Below are positions 1-7,620 of a stretch of DNA of 64,000 bases, in pieces (the first letter of the stretch is position 1; every line of letters starts with the position of its first letter). The translations under genes and the position numbers were made by a program. The DNA is from Nonomuraea glycinis. Its GTDB lineage: Bacteria; Actinomycetota; Actinomycetes; Streptosporangiales; Streptosporangiaceae. The notes below the pieces were generated by a model. The model was not told the DNA's origin and did not search any database. It saw nothing but the letters and a program-made list of their open reading frames with translations. The stretch is from positions 2,398-66,397 of the forward strand of contig NZ_BMNK01000007.1 in assembly GCF_014646515.1 (NCBI RefSeq), read 5' to 3'.

Positions 1-2
1 CT

Positions 3-1706
3 CGTAGTGATTTCCGTTCCGATCGTGGTGGTCGTCCTGAGGGTGCCTCGGGTGAGCGTCGGCCGTTCCGGGATCGGGATGACCGTGGCCCTCGTGGTGA
101 GGGTGCCTCCGGCGGCGAGAGCCGGCCGTACCGGGATCGGGACGATCGTGGGCCGCAGCGTGGGGGTGGCGAGGGCCGGCCTCCGTTCCGTGGGCGGGAC
201 GATCGTGCGGGTTCCGCCGGTGGTGAGCGCCGGCCGTTCCGGGATCGGGACGATCGTGGGCCTCGGCGGGAAGGCGGGTATCAGGGCGGTAATGACCGTT
301 CGCGGTCGTTCTCACGGGATTCGCGTGAGGAGCGTCCCGACAGTGGGACGCGGGCGAGGTACGGCAGGGACGACCGTGCGGCGGAGGCCCCGGCGCGCGA
401 ACCGTTGCCCGAGCTTGAGCCGGACATCACGGCTGACGAGCTCGACAAGGAAGTGCGTGAGGAGCTTCGGTCCCTGCCCAACGACCTGGCGGAGCTGGTC
501 GGCCGGCACATGATCGCCGCCGAGCGTGCTCTCGAACAGGATGATCCCGACAAGGCGTACGAACACACCAAGGCGGCTCGTAGGTTCGCGGCCCGCATCG
601 GCGTTGTACGTGAGGCGGCCGGCATCGTCGCCTACCGTGCGGGGCACTTCTCCGAGGCGCTGAGCGACCTGCGTGCCGCGCGGAGAATGACCGGCTCGGA
701 TGCGTACCTGCCGATCATGGCTGACTGCGAGCGGGGGATGGGCAGGCCGGAGCGGGCGCTGGACCTTGTGCGTTCGCGGGAGGCTGATCGTCTCGACCGG
801 GCAGGCCGTATCGAGCTGTCGATCGTCGAATCTGGCGCTCGGCGCGACCTCGGGCAGCACGACGCCGCCGTCATCACCCTCCAGCGCCTGCCCGAACTGC
901 GCGATTCGCAGCCGAAGCCCTGGTCCGCGCGGCTCGCCTACGCCTACGCTGACGCGCTGGCCGAGGCGGGGCACGAGGAGGCGGCCACGGACTGGTTCGG
1001 CAGGGCGATGGCCTTCGACGAGGACGGGGAGACGGAGGCCGCCGAGCGGTACGCCGAGCTGACCGGTACCGTCATCGAGGACGTCGAGGAGGAATTCGTC
1101 GACGACGATGACTCCGACGAGGCGTCCGTGGAGGAGGGTGACCTTCTCGAAGACTCGGCGGCGGAGGAGTCCGACGAGCTCGTCGACGAGTATCCGGAAG
1201 ACGCCGAGCCGGGGATCGATCAGGACACTTCTGATTCGGTCGAGGTGACGGAAGTCGCCGCCGGCGATCTGGCGGACACTCCCGCTGAGGCTGGACCGGA
1301 GCGGGATGAAGTTCCGAGCGGCTCGAAGGATGCTGATCGAGGCGACGTCCTGGATGACCCGCGTGATGGGGAGCGGGACGACGCTCTGGACGATGGCCCT
1401 GATGCGAAGCAGGACGACGTTCAGGACGAGCCGCGCGATGCGGAGCGGGACGGCGTTCAAGATGGGGCGGAGGATGCCGGGTCGGGTGATCTTCTGGATG
1501 ACCTGGAGGACGCCGAGTCGGACGAGGTCTCGGAGGTTGCCGGGTCGGGTGACTCGGAGGGCGATGTCTCTCCGGCTGCGCAGCCGGAGAAGGTCATGGA
1601 GCTTGGTGTTCCGAGCATCACCCCGGCTTTCATCGAGCCGGACTTCGGTGACATCCTCGACCAGCCCGACGAGGAGCCTCAGGACACCTCGAAGCGCGAC
1701 AAGTAA
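3..1706 (+). CDS. TPR-region protein with basic and acidic repeat arms (5' end outside window)
   Basis: The reading frame is open from the window edge, so the start lies upstream; the TTG at 405 is internal. Three blocks are visible. An Arg/Asp/Gly-rich arm is built on FRDRDDRG-type repeats (57-293). A helical, TPR-like middle follows (about 405-1060; paired A/L-rich helices around RAL and KAYEHTKAARRFA). The last block is a very acidic tail with six 12-residue repeats (1326-1541). Downstream gene order resembles M. tuberculosis Rv1691-Rv1698, where Rv1691 is a TPR protein, so I infer an expanded Rv1691 homologue. Function is unknown. The basic and acidic arms suggest a disordered polyampholyte that could bind nucleic acid or protein. 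Certain as a gene; role not assigned. Confidence 0.85.
   Translation, partial: RSDFRSDRGGRPEGASGERRPFRDRDDRGPRGEGASGGESRPYRDRDDRGPQRGGGEGRPPFRGRDDRAGSAGGERRPFRDRDDRGPRREGGYQGGNDRSRSFSRDSREERPDSGTRARYGRDDRAAEAPAREPLPELEPDITADELDKEVREELRSLPNDLAELVGRHMIAAERALEQDDPDKAYEHTKAARRFAARIGVVREAAGIVAYRAGHFSEALSDLRAARRMTGSDAYLPIMADCERGMGRPERALDLVRSREADRLDRAGRIELSIVESGARRDLGQHDAAVITLQRLPELRDSQPKPWSARLAYAYADALAEAGHEEAATDWFGRAMAFDEDGETEAAERYAELTGTVIEDVEEEFVDDDDSDEASVEEGDLLEDSAAEESDELVDEYPEDAEPGIDQDTSDSVEVTEVAAGDLADTPAEAGPERDEVPSGSKDADRGDVLDDPRDGERDDALDDGPDAKQDDVQDEPRDAERDGVQDGAEDAGSGDLLDDLEDAESDEVSEVAGSGDSEGDVSPAAQPEKVMELGVPSITPAFIEPDFGDILDQPDEEPQDTSKRDK
57..293 (+). repeat. In-frame Arg/Asp/Gly-rich tandem repeats
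   Basis: Four degenerate units start near 57, 120, 174 and 228 (spacing 63, 54, 54 bp). Each encodes a variant of RPFRDRDDRGPR followed by a Gly/Glu/Ala linker. All spacings are multiples of three, so the frame is kept. The array continues leftwards out of the window (RSDFRSDRGGRPEG at the edge). It forms the basic, presumably disordered arm of the first gene. Confidence 0.85.
1326..1541 (+). repeat. Six in-frame 36-bp repeats encoding acidic 12-mers
   Basis: Units begin at 1326, 1362, 1398, 1434, 1470 and 1506. They translate to KDADRGDVLDDP, RDGERDDALDDG, PDAKQDDVQDEP, RDAERDGVQDGA, EDAGSGDLLDDL and EDAESDEVSEVA. The exact 36-bp period and diverged copies point to an old minisatellite expansion under selection for acidity and frame. 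Confidence 0.88.
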
Positions 1707-1708
1707 GC

Positions 1709-1743
1709 CTTCATGCGGGTACGGCTCCCGTACCCGCATGAAG
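1709..1743. terminator. Bidirectional terminator hairpin
   Basis: A perfect 16-bp inverted repeat (1709-1724 with 1728-1743) has a 3-nt loop. It lies 2 nt after the TAA of the upstream + gene and 2 nt before the stop of the converging MBL gene. There is no T-run, as is usual for high-GC terminators. The core contains GGTACGG/CCGTACC. Confidence 0.88.
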
Positions 1744-1745
1744 AG

Positions 1746-2672
1746 TTACGGCGTGACGCGGTCGAGCCAGTGCAGGATGCCCGCGACGTTCGAGGGAGCG
1801 CCGCTGAGGAGTTCGAGCTGCTCGGCCGCGCCGTCATCGGCGGCGAGCGCGCTGTAGCGCTCCTTGGTACGGTCGCGGACCATCGCGACGGCATGATCGA
1901 GGTCCATGCCCTCGGCGTGGGCCTGGCGGGTCAGATCCACCCAGATCTGGAGTTCTTCCGCGGATCGTTCGAGCGTTTCATGTACGGCATCAACCGGTCC
2001 GTAGTGGCTGAACAGCAGCCGCTGCGGACCGAGCGCCTCGAACAGGGCGATCGAGTTGAGTGCCGTCTGCAGGTCGAAGTCCGGTGGGGGCGTCGCGGGA
2101 CGGAGGTCGCCGGTCTCGGGCAGGTAGACGCCCGCGGCGTCGCCGACATACAGGTCACCGGTGGCGGAATCGATCAGGCCCACGTGGTGCTTGGCGTGGC
2201 CGGGCGAGTAATGGCTGCTCAGTGTTCTGCCGTTGCCGAGATCGATGGCTCCGGTGTCGCCCAGTGCGACGATGCGTTCGGCTTCGGTGGGCGACAATTC
2301 CCCGAAAAGTGTGTCGAGGCGATCTCCCCACACCATGCGGGCGCTGGCCATCAAGCGGGACGGCTCGGCCAGGTGCCGCGCGCCCTTCTCATGTACGACC
2401 ACCTGCGCAGACGGGAAAAATTTGGCGATATCGCCCACTCCGCCAGCGTGGTCCAGGTGGATGTGCGTGACCACCACCGTGGCGAGGTCCTCCGGGCCCA
2501 CGCCCAGCGAGGCCAGCGCATCGCGCACCACCGGCGCGGACGTCGAGGTCCCGGTCTCCACCAGGCATGGGCGATCACCGAGGATCAGGTAGCCGGCGGT
2601 GATTCCGGTGTAGCCGGCCATCTTCGTGTCGATCTCATAGACGTCGCCGCCTAGCGCGGTGATGTTGTCCAC
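1746..2672 (-). CDS. MBL-fold metallo-hydrolase
   Basis: This is a soluble metallo-beta-lactamase-fold hydrolase of about 308 aa. The metal motif THIHLDHAGG lies at about residue 70. It is followed by a conserved His in YSPGHAKHH, the Asp in YVGDAAG and a late His in FSHYGPV, giving the full two-metal ligand set. The C-terminal helical tail after the fold is typical of uncharacterised actinobacterial members. GTG at 2672 is preferred over GTG at 2678 because GGGAG lies 7 nt upstream of it. The gene is monocistronic and converges on the repeat-rich TPR gene. The substrate cannot be told from sequence: family members hydrolyse thioesters, lactones or phosphoesters. Confidence 0.88.
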   Translation of the reverse strand: MDNITALGGDVYEIDTKMAGYTGITAGYLILGDRPCLVETGTSTSAPVVRDALASLGVGPEDLATVVVTHIHLDHAGGVGDIAKFFPSAQVVVHEKGARHLAEPSRLMASARMVWGDRLDTLFGELSPTEAERIVALGDTGAIDLGNGRTLSSHYSPGHAKHHVGLIDSATGDLYVGDAAGVYLPETGDLRPATPPPDFDLQTALNSIALFEALGPQRLLFSHYGPVDAVHETLERSAEELQIWVDLTRQAHAEGMDLDHAVAMVRDRTKERYSALAADDGAAEQLELLSGAPSNVAGILHWLDRVTP

Positions 2673-2783
2673 AGGCACACTCCCGAGCAGCGTCGGCTAT
2701 CCCCAGAACGGCGTTCGAGCCGAACCGGACTCCCTCTCATCGTAGAGAGTGATCTCCACCACGACATCAAGGGGAGGACGACA

Positions 2784-3188
2784 GTGGACCGCAACGAGGT
2801 CTTGCTGGTGGGGCGGCTGTCGGCGGCGGTGGAGGACCGGCGCCTGCCGAGCGGCGACATCATGACGAAATGGCGGCTGCTGGTGCGCCGCCGCAAGCAC
2901 GGGCGCGTCGGAAGCCACACGGACAGCATCCCTTGCGTCACCTTCGACCCCGAGGCGGCCGAGCTCGTCCGGAATCTCAAGCCCCGAGACGCGATGGAGA
3001 TCACCGGTGCCTTCCGCTGCCGGGTCTACGGCCCGACGGGGGCGAAGATCTGGTGTTACCAGGTGGAGGTGAGCACGGTCAGACCGCTCGAGGCCGAGCT
3101 CTTGCCTCAGGCGGAGTCCTTGGCCGAACCCGATCCGCCGGAGTCCTTGTGGCCCCGGCCAGTGGCTTATCTCGCTGATGCGAGTTGA
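2784..3188 (+). CDS. Single-stranded DNA-binding (OB-fold) protein, SSB paralogue
   Basis: This 134-aa protein begins MDRNEVLLVGRLSAAVEDR, an SSB-type OB-fold opening, with strands through about residue 105 (KWRLLVRRR, AMEITGAFRCRVY). The GTG start is preceded by GGGGAGGA. It differs from housekeeping SSB. There is no Gly/Pro-rich linker and no acidic DDIPF-like tip: the protein ends RPVAYLADAS. So it should lack the tail that recruits repair partners. It is probably an accessory SSB such as those used in natural transformation or development in actinomycetes; a PriB-like OB protein is also possible. It is monocistronic, divergent from the MBL gene. Confidence 0.78.
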   Translation: MDRNEVLLVGRLSAAVEDRRLPSGDIMTKWRLLVRRRKHGRVGSHTDSIPCVTFDPEAAELVRNLKPRDAMEITGAFRCRVYGPTGAKIWCYQVEVSTVRPLEAELLPQAESLAEPDPPESLWPRPVAYLADAS

Positions 3189-3240
3189 TGGCATGGGGGT
3201 GCGGTGGGTGGCGTACGGGCGTGCGTGAGGTCGGCCATCT

Positions 3241-3350
3241 GAGCCGGTGACGTTGAGGCCGGCCTGGTCGGCTGAGCCGGTGGCGCTGAGATCCACCGGG
3301 TCGGCTGGGCCGGTGGCGTTGAGGTCGGCTTGGCCGGCTGGGCCGGTGGC
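3241..3350. repeat. 33-bp intergenic tandem repeat
   Basis: Units lie at 3241-3273, 3274-3306 and 3307-3339, with a partial fourth from 3340. Each is a variant of (g)GGCCGGTGGCGTTGAGGTCGGC followed by CTGGTCGGCT. They fill the space between the SSB-like gene and the stop of the converging DUF1015 gene. No gene is supported here. Confidence 0.82.
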
Positions 3351-3389
3351 CGGGTGAGGGTGGTCCAGCCGGTGCGGGGTGGGGTCGGC

Positions 3390-4928
3390 TCAGTCGGTGG
3401 CGAAGGTGCGGAGGACGAGGCCTGTTCGGGGTTTTGGGCCGAAGGAGGTGGATTTGCGGGGGACCCGTTCGCCGCCCGCCGCGACTGCCAGCACGTCGTT
3501 CATGGCCAGCGGCTTGAGGATGACGGCGGTGCCGCCCGTGGTGATGGCCAGTCTCGCGGCGGCCTGAGCGTCGTGGTGCACGATGCGTACGGTCTGCTCG
3601 TTGTCCTCCAGGCCCCACACCTTCGGTAGGACGAACTCGGTGAGGATGGAGGTGTTCAGCGAGTTCCATCGGTCGGAGTGGTCGGCGGGCATGGCGAGGG
3701 CGAGCTGCACGGGATCAGGGTCGGTGATGAGGTGGACGCCTTCCTCGCCGGCCAGCAGGAATGCGGGCTCGCCGACGGCGCCGAGGGCGGCCAGGCCATG
3801 TTCGAGGTCCCCGTGATCGTGGACGCGCCAGGATCCCCTCGCCCGGGCGACCGCCTCCTCCAGGGGGAGGTCGGGGATGACCCGGTGGATCGCCTGGAGG
3901 TTCGGCGCGTACGTGGTGGAGTCCACGAGCAGGGCGAGGCCGAAGTCCCATGGGCTCGACTCACGCCGGCTCGGTCCGGGCTTCAGAGCGTCCGTACGGG
4001 GTGTGTCTTCTGAGGCCGGCGGGATCGTTTGCTCGGCTGGGGCGGGGGGTGCCGTGGTCGGCTGAGCTGCGGTGGGGGGTGCGGTGGTCGGCTGGGGTTC
4101 GGCGGAGGCTGCGGTGGTCTGGGTGAGGTGTTGCTGGCGCTGAAGGACGCGGTAGGTGGCGTATCTGTGGTGGCCGTCGGCGATGAGCGCTTGGCGGGGG
4201 TGGAGGTCGGCGTTGATGGCGTCGATCTCGGCCTGGTCGGTGATGCACCAGAGGCGGTGGGTCAGGTCATCTTCCGTGTGGGCGGTGATGAGGGGCGGGC
4301 GCGTTGCGGCCACCTCGTCCACCAGCGTCGTGGCCGCGCCGTGGTCGCCGTTGTAGAGGAGGAAGATGGGTTCGAGGTTGGCCTGGGTGGTGCTCATGAG
4401 CGCGAGGCGGTCCGTGATGGGGCCGGGGAGCACGTCCTCGTGCGGCAGGATGATGCGCTGCGCGGGATCGGTCAGGCCCACGTCCCCGATGAGTCCGCGC
4501 TGGAGGACGTCCTGGCCGCGCTGCTCGTAGACGTACAGGGCCGGCTGTTCGTCGCGGACGAGCACTCCGGACTTCAGCCAGGCCAGCAAGGTGTTGCGGG
4601 CCTCGCTGTACCGGGAGGGCGATGGGGCGGAGCCTTGGGGACGGTTAGGAGTTGTGTCGGTATTTGTCGCATCGGTTGGCTGGGGAGCCTCGGGGAGTTG
4701 CCGTACATGTTCGATGGGGGCGTCCGATGGGGGCGGGGCGGGAAGGATGAGACGGACGACGTTGTTGGGATGGGAGTCCAGCAAGGTGTGGGCGTCCCCG
4801 TTCGAAATCAGGTCGTACGGTGGGGAGGTCACCTTGGCGGGATCATCAACGGCGAAACGGACACCTCGGAACGGGCGTAGCACAAGCCCATCCGGTATCG
4901 GCAGTTCGGAAATCCCCATACCGGGCAT
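3390..4928 (-). CDS. DUF1015 family protein with proline/threonine-rich insertions
   Basis: The N-terminus (GLVLRPFRGVRFAVDDPAKVTSPPYDLI) and the segments IADGHHRYATY and HHDAQAAARLA mark a DUF1015 protein, a family of unknown biochemical function. Usual members have about 400-430 aa; this one has about 512. The excess is two low-complexity insertions: a Pro/Thr/Asp stretch after RLILPAPPPSD, and a Pro/Thr/Ala stretch in mid-protein holding two copies of QPTTAPP. The first in-frame ATG is at 4973, but homologues begin near MGISELP, so ATG 4928 or 4919 is likelier. It is transcribed divergently from the small TPR gene. Family call is firm; role unknown. Confidence 0.85.
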   Translation of the reverse strand: MPGMGISELPIPDGLVLRPFRGVRFAVDDPAKVTSPPYDLISNGDAHTLLDSHPNNVVRLILPAPPPSDAPIEHVRQLPEAPQPTDATNTDTTPNRPQGSAPSPSRYSEARNTLLAWLKSGVLVRDEQPALYVYEQRGQDVLQRGLIGDVGLTDPAQRIILPHEDVLPGPITDRLALMSTTQANLEPIFLLYNGDHGAATTLVDEVAATRPPLITAHTEDDLTHRLWCITDQAEIDAINADLHPRQALIADGHHRYATYRVLQRQQHLTQTTAASAEPQPTTAPPTAAQPTTAPPAPAEQTIPPASEDTPRTDALKPGPSRRESSPWDFGLALLVDSTTYAPNLQAIHRVIPDLPLEEAVARARGSWRVHDHGDLEHGLAALGAVGEPAFLLAGEEGVHLITDPDPVQLALAMPADHSDRWNSLNTSILTEFVLPKVWGLEDNEQTVRIVHHDAQAAARLAITTGGTAVILKPLAMNDVLAVAAGGERVPRKSTSFGPKPRTGLVLRTFATD

Positions 4929-5028
4929 GCTGCCATAAACCCTTGAGCCTTTCCGTAGTAGCCCCGACGCCACGACGGCGTCCGATTCCGCAGGAAATCG
5001 TCGTATGTCGAAGAAGGAGAGCTCACGT

Positions 5029-5451
5029 ATGGTTCAGGGCGGAAACGTACACGATGACCCTTATGGGACCCCGGGTGGTGATGTCTACGACTGGTACCAG
5101 CGTGGGGTGAAGTTGTTGCAGGAAGGTAGTCCGGCTGCCGCCGCCGCGCTGCTGGAGCGGGCCGCCGTCGCTGAGCCCGACTCGCGCAGCATCCGGGAGG
5201 CGCTGGCCAGGGCGCAGTTCAACTCCCGGCAGTACGCCGAGGCGGCCAGCAGCTTCCGCCAGATCGTCGATGCGAACCCGGCGGAGGACTACGCCTATTT
5301 CGGGCTGGGGCTGTCGCTGTGGCGCACGGGTGACATCGAGGGGGCCCAGGAGCCGCTGGCCATCGCTGTGGCCATGCGCCCCGACGAGAACCACTACGTG
5401 TCGGCCTTGAAGAGTGTGCGCGCGACGCTGCGCGCGCGGCGGGAGATGTAG
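5029..5451 (+). CDS. Small tetratricopeptide-repeat protein
   Basis: A 140-aa soluble protein carries three consecutive TPR-like helix pairs (WYQRGVKLLQEG, AREALARAQFNSRQYAEAASSF, YFGLGLSLWRTGDIEGAQEPL). It is likely a protein-protein adaptor. ATG 5029 is chosen over in-frame ATG 5005 because GAAGGAG (5012-5018) sits 10 nt upstream. No signal peptide or membrane segment is seen. It is divergent from the DUF1015 gene, so the two may share the 4929-5028 promoter region. A 6-bp hairpin follows the stop. Confidence 0.85.
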   Translation: MVQGGNVHDDPYGTPGGDVYDWYQRGVKLLQEGSPAAAAALLERAAVAEPDSRSIREALARAQFNSRQYAEAASSFRQIVDANPAEDYAYFGLGLSLWRTGDIEGAQEPLAIAVAMRPDENHYVSALKSVRATLRARREM

Positions 5452-5453
5452 AC

Positions 5454-5468
5454 CCGAGAGATTCTCGG
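5454..5468 (+). terminator. Short hairpin after the small TPR gene
   Basis: CCGAGA (5454-5459) pairs with TCTCGG (5463-5468) across a 3-nt loop, 2 nt after the stop codon. The stem is only 6 bp, so this is a weak terminator candidate. Confidence 0.4.
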
Positions 5469-5606
5469 CAGCGGCGCTTACGCAACGAGGGCAGCTTCGA
5501 AGGGCAAGCGGTTCCTGATCGCCGAGCTGACGCCGGAAGATGCCCGCCCACGAGTGAAGCCCTTGCGGTGAGCCTGCCTCCAGAGCATGCGCGCCCTCGC
5601 CTCCCA

Positions 5607-5783
5607 GACCCGACCGACCCACCCTGCCCCGACCAGGCCCTCACCCGACCGACCCCACCCCTGACCCGACCAGGCCCTCACCCGACCGACCCCACCCCTG
5701 ACCCGACCAGGCCCTCACCCGACCGACCCCACCCCTGACCCGACCAGGCCCTCACCCGACCGACCCCACCCTGACCCGACCCG
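5607..5783. repeat. 37-bp tandem repeat array (three perfect units)
   Basis: Perfect copies occupy 5643-5679, 5680-5716 and 5717-5753. A degenerate copy precedes them (from about 5607) and a shortened copy follows (from 5754). The unit reads ACCCGACCGACCCC followed by ACCCCTGACCCGACCAGGCCCTC. Copies abut with no spacers, so this is a minisatellite, not a CRISPR. The 37-bp unit is not a multiple of three, and the strand asymmetry is strong (C-rich on +). Confidence 0.93.
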
Positions 5784-5834
5784 CCCCCGACCAGAAGAGA
5801 ACTGGCCCGGCCTACCGGACAGGGTCGACCTGAG

Positions 5835-5906
5835 CCTGAACCGGGTCCTGAGCCCTAAGCGGGTGCCCAACCCGAACCGGGTCCCGAGCTTGAACCGGGG
5901 CGGTTC
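5835..5906. repeat. 18-bp tandem repeat, four degenerate copies
   Basis: Units start at 5835, 5853, 5871 and 5889 on the pattern CCTGAACCGGGTCCTGAG. The first and third are closest. The array lies between the 37-bp array and the 3' end of the TipAS gene. Confidence 0.75.
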
Positions 5907-5980
5907 AGCGGGGTGTCCAACTCCGGTCCCGGCTTGGCGCGGCTGACGAGGTGGTGGGGAGAGCGTGGGTTCGGGTTGGG

Positions 5981-6421
5981 TCAGGGGGCGTGGCGGGTGG
6001 CGTTGGACAGGATGGCGTGCCGGTAGTACGTCGCCAGGCCGGGAGTCGTGCGGTCGATGGCGGCTGTGAAGCGCGGGTCCGTGACGTACAGCTCGGCGAG
6101 ACCCCGGTGGATGTCGTACCCGCACGGATAGCACCAGCGGGTGATGTGCGCGCGGTGCTCCTCCGCCAGGTCCATCGCCTGCTCGCCGGTCGCCGGGGCG
6201 CCGGCCAGCATCAGGGCCGCCAGCCGGTCGGAGATGTCGGCCGCCTCGGCGGTGAAACGGGCCCAGTCCTGCTTGGTCATCGACCGGGTACGGGCGGCCG
6301 ACTTCGTCCAGGCGTCGGTGCCGCCCCATCGCTGCTCCGCCTCGGTCGCGTACTCCTCCGGGGGGAAATCGCCAAAAAGCTCCGCCTTATCCTCTTGGGT
6401 GAGATTGAGTTCCATGGACAT
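5981..6421 (-). CDS. Stand-alone TipAS-type antibiotic-recognition protein
   Basis: At 146 aa this matches the C-terminal drug-binding half of TipA (TipAS domain): LFGDFPPEEYATEAEQRWG, a Thr-Lys-Asp/Glu-Trp helix (SMTKQDWARF), HRAHITRWCYPCGYDIH, and LYVTDPRFTAAID. TipAS binds thiopeptides such as thiostrepton; related domains bind albicidin. Here the MerR DNA-binding half is absent. The ATG at 6421 follows GAGGAGG by 6 nt, so the short form is the native product rather than a truncation. In-frame ATGs further upstream (to 6484) lack that spacing. It probably sequesters a peptide antibiotic or senses a metabolite without binding DNA. It is divergent from the HAD gene. Confidence 0.88.
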   Translation of the reverse strand: MSMELNLTQEDKAELFGDFPPEEYATEAEQRWGGTDAWTKSAARTRSMTKQDWARFTAEAADISDRLAALMLAGAPATGEQAMDLAEEHRAHITRWCYPCGYDIHRGLAELYVTDPRFTAAIDRTTPGLATYYRHAILSNATRHAP

Positions 6422-6498
6422 GGTCAGCCTCCTCATAGGTGGGTACGCCGCCGAGGCTAAGGTCTGACGCGACGTGAGAGTCAACGGAATGAGGCGCG

Positions 6499-7470
6499 GT
6501 GCTGATCGACGGCTACGACACCCTGCTACTGGACCTGGACGGGGTCGTCTATCTGGGTGATCGGGCGGTGCCGGGGGCGCCGCGGGCGTTGGAGGAGGCG
6601 CAGCGGCGTGGCGTGCGGCTGGCGTACGTGACCAACAACGCCTCGCGGACGCCCGCCGCGATCGCCGCGCACCTGCGCGCGCTGGGCGTGCCCGCGGGCA
6701 GTGCCGATGTCGTCACCTCGGCGCAGGCTGCGGCGCGGCTGGTCGCGGAGAGGGTTCCGGCGGGGTCGAACGTGCTGGTGGTGGGCGGGTCAGGGCTTCG
6801 GCTGGCGGTACGGGACCAGGGGCTCAGGCCGGTCAGCACGGCGGCGGACTCGCCTGTGGCGGTGGTCCAGGGGTTCGCGCCGGGATTGTCGTACGGGCTG
6901 CTCTCGGAGGGGGCGCTGGCCGTCCGGCAGGGGGCGCTGTTCGTGGCCTCCAACGGCGACAGCACGATGCCCACGGGGCGCGGGGAGCAGCCGGGCAACG
7001 GGTCGATGGTCCGGGTGATCGCCACGGCCACGGGGGTGGAGCCGGTGTACGCGGGTAAGCCCGATCCGCCGCTGCATCGCGAGTCGGTCATCCGTACCGG
7101 GGCGCGGCGGCCGCTGGTGGTGGGGGATCGGCTCGACACCGACATCGAGGGCGCCGTGAACGCGGGTGTCGACGGGCTGGCGGTGCTCACGGGCGTCTGC
7201 ACTCCGCTCGACCTGCTCACGGCGCCTGCCCGGCGCAGGCCGACGTACGTGAGTGAGGATCTGTCCGCGCTCCTGCGGCCCTATCCAGAGGTACGGCACG
7301 GCGACTGCGGAGGCTGGCGGGCCGGGTGGGTGAACGGCTCGCTGCGCCTGGAGGGAGACGGCAGCCGGATCGACGGGCTGCGCGCCGCCTGCGACGCGGC
7401 CTGGGCCGAGGCGGGTGCGGGCAGCGCCGAGGAGGACGCGGTCAAGCCGGTGCTCGACCGCATCACCTGA
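6499..7470 (+). CDS. HAD-IIA family sugar/phospho-hydrolase (NagD-like)
   Basis: A 323-aa haloacid dehalogenase-type phosphatase. Motif I is DLDGVVYLG (residues 12-20), motif II VTNNAS, and the C-terminal metal motif is GDRLDTDIEGA, with AGKPDPPLHRE in between, as in NagD/p-nitrophenyl phosphatase-like HAD-IIA enzymes. GTG start. It holds the position of Rv1692, where the homologue is described as a glycerol-3-phosphate phosphatase. A role in recycling glycerol phosphates or sugar phosphates is therefore plausible but inferred. The last 60 residues extend beyond the core fold. Confidence 0.88.
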   Translation: MLIDGYDTLLLDLDGVVYLGDRAVPGAPRALEEAQRRGVRLAYVTNNASRTPAAIAAHLRALGVPAGSADVVTSAQAAARLVAERVPAGSNVLVVGGSGLRLAVRDQGLRPVSTAADSPVAVVQGFAPGLSYGLLSEGALAVRQGALFVASNGDSTMPTGRGEQPGNGSMVRVIATATGVEPVYAGKPDPPLHRESVIRTGARRPLVVGDRLDTDIEGAVNAGVDGLAVLTGVCTPLDLLTAPARRRPTYVSEDLSALLRPYPEVRHGDCGGWRAGWVNGSLRLEGDGSRIDGLRAACDAAWAEAGAGSAEEDAVKPVLDRIT

Positions 7471-7620
7471 CACCGTCCACGGTCGATCGCCGTACCAGCT
7501 GAAGGTCGCGGGAGGCGGCACCGCAGGGGAGGGCGCCGGGCGGGCTGGGGGTGGCACGAGTGCCGCCGGGCAGCCTGGAGCTGGAGGTGGCGGGGGCGGC
7601 GCAGCTGGGTGGGCTGGAGG

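Larger units (their letters stand above)
5452..5980. other. 529-bp gene-free stretch dominated by tandem repeats
   Basis: I find no supportable gene here. From 5469 to about 5600 the DNA is unremarkable. About 5607-5783 is a 37-bp repeat array and 5835-5906 an 18-bp array; both are listed separately. The rest runs into the stop of the TipAS gene. Long open frames on the minus strand here are by-products of the repeats. Confidence 0.75.

Noticed and set aside
5452..5581. In-frame open continuation after the small TPR gene stop (GKRFLIAELTPEDARPR)
   Set aside because: It follows a TAG and a hairpin, lacks a start codon and has no recognised homology. One chance in three of being in frame.
5607..5783. 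Direct repeats of 37 bp as a possible CRISPR array
   Set aside because: Copies abut with no unique spacers and no cas genes are near. It is a minisatellite.
5715..6329. Minus-strand open frame across the repeats and TipAS gene
   Set aside because: Its Gly/Ser/Arg-rich C-terminus is the translation of the 18- and 37-bp repeats, and its body lies in the wrong frame of the TipAS gene.
7471..7620. Glycine-rich open frame between the HAD and SCP2 genes
   Set aside because: Low-complexity GC-rich DNA without start context; convergent gene ends on both sides.
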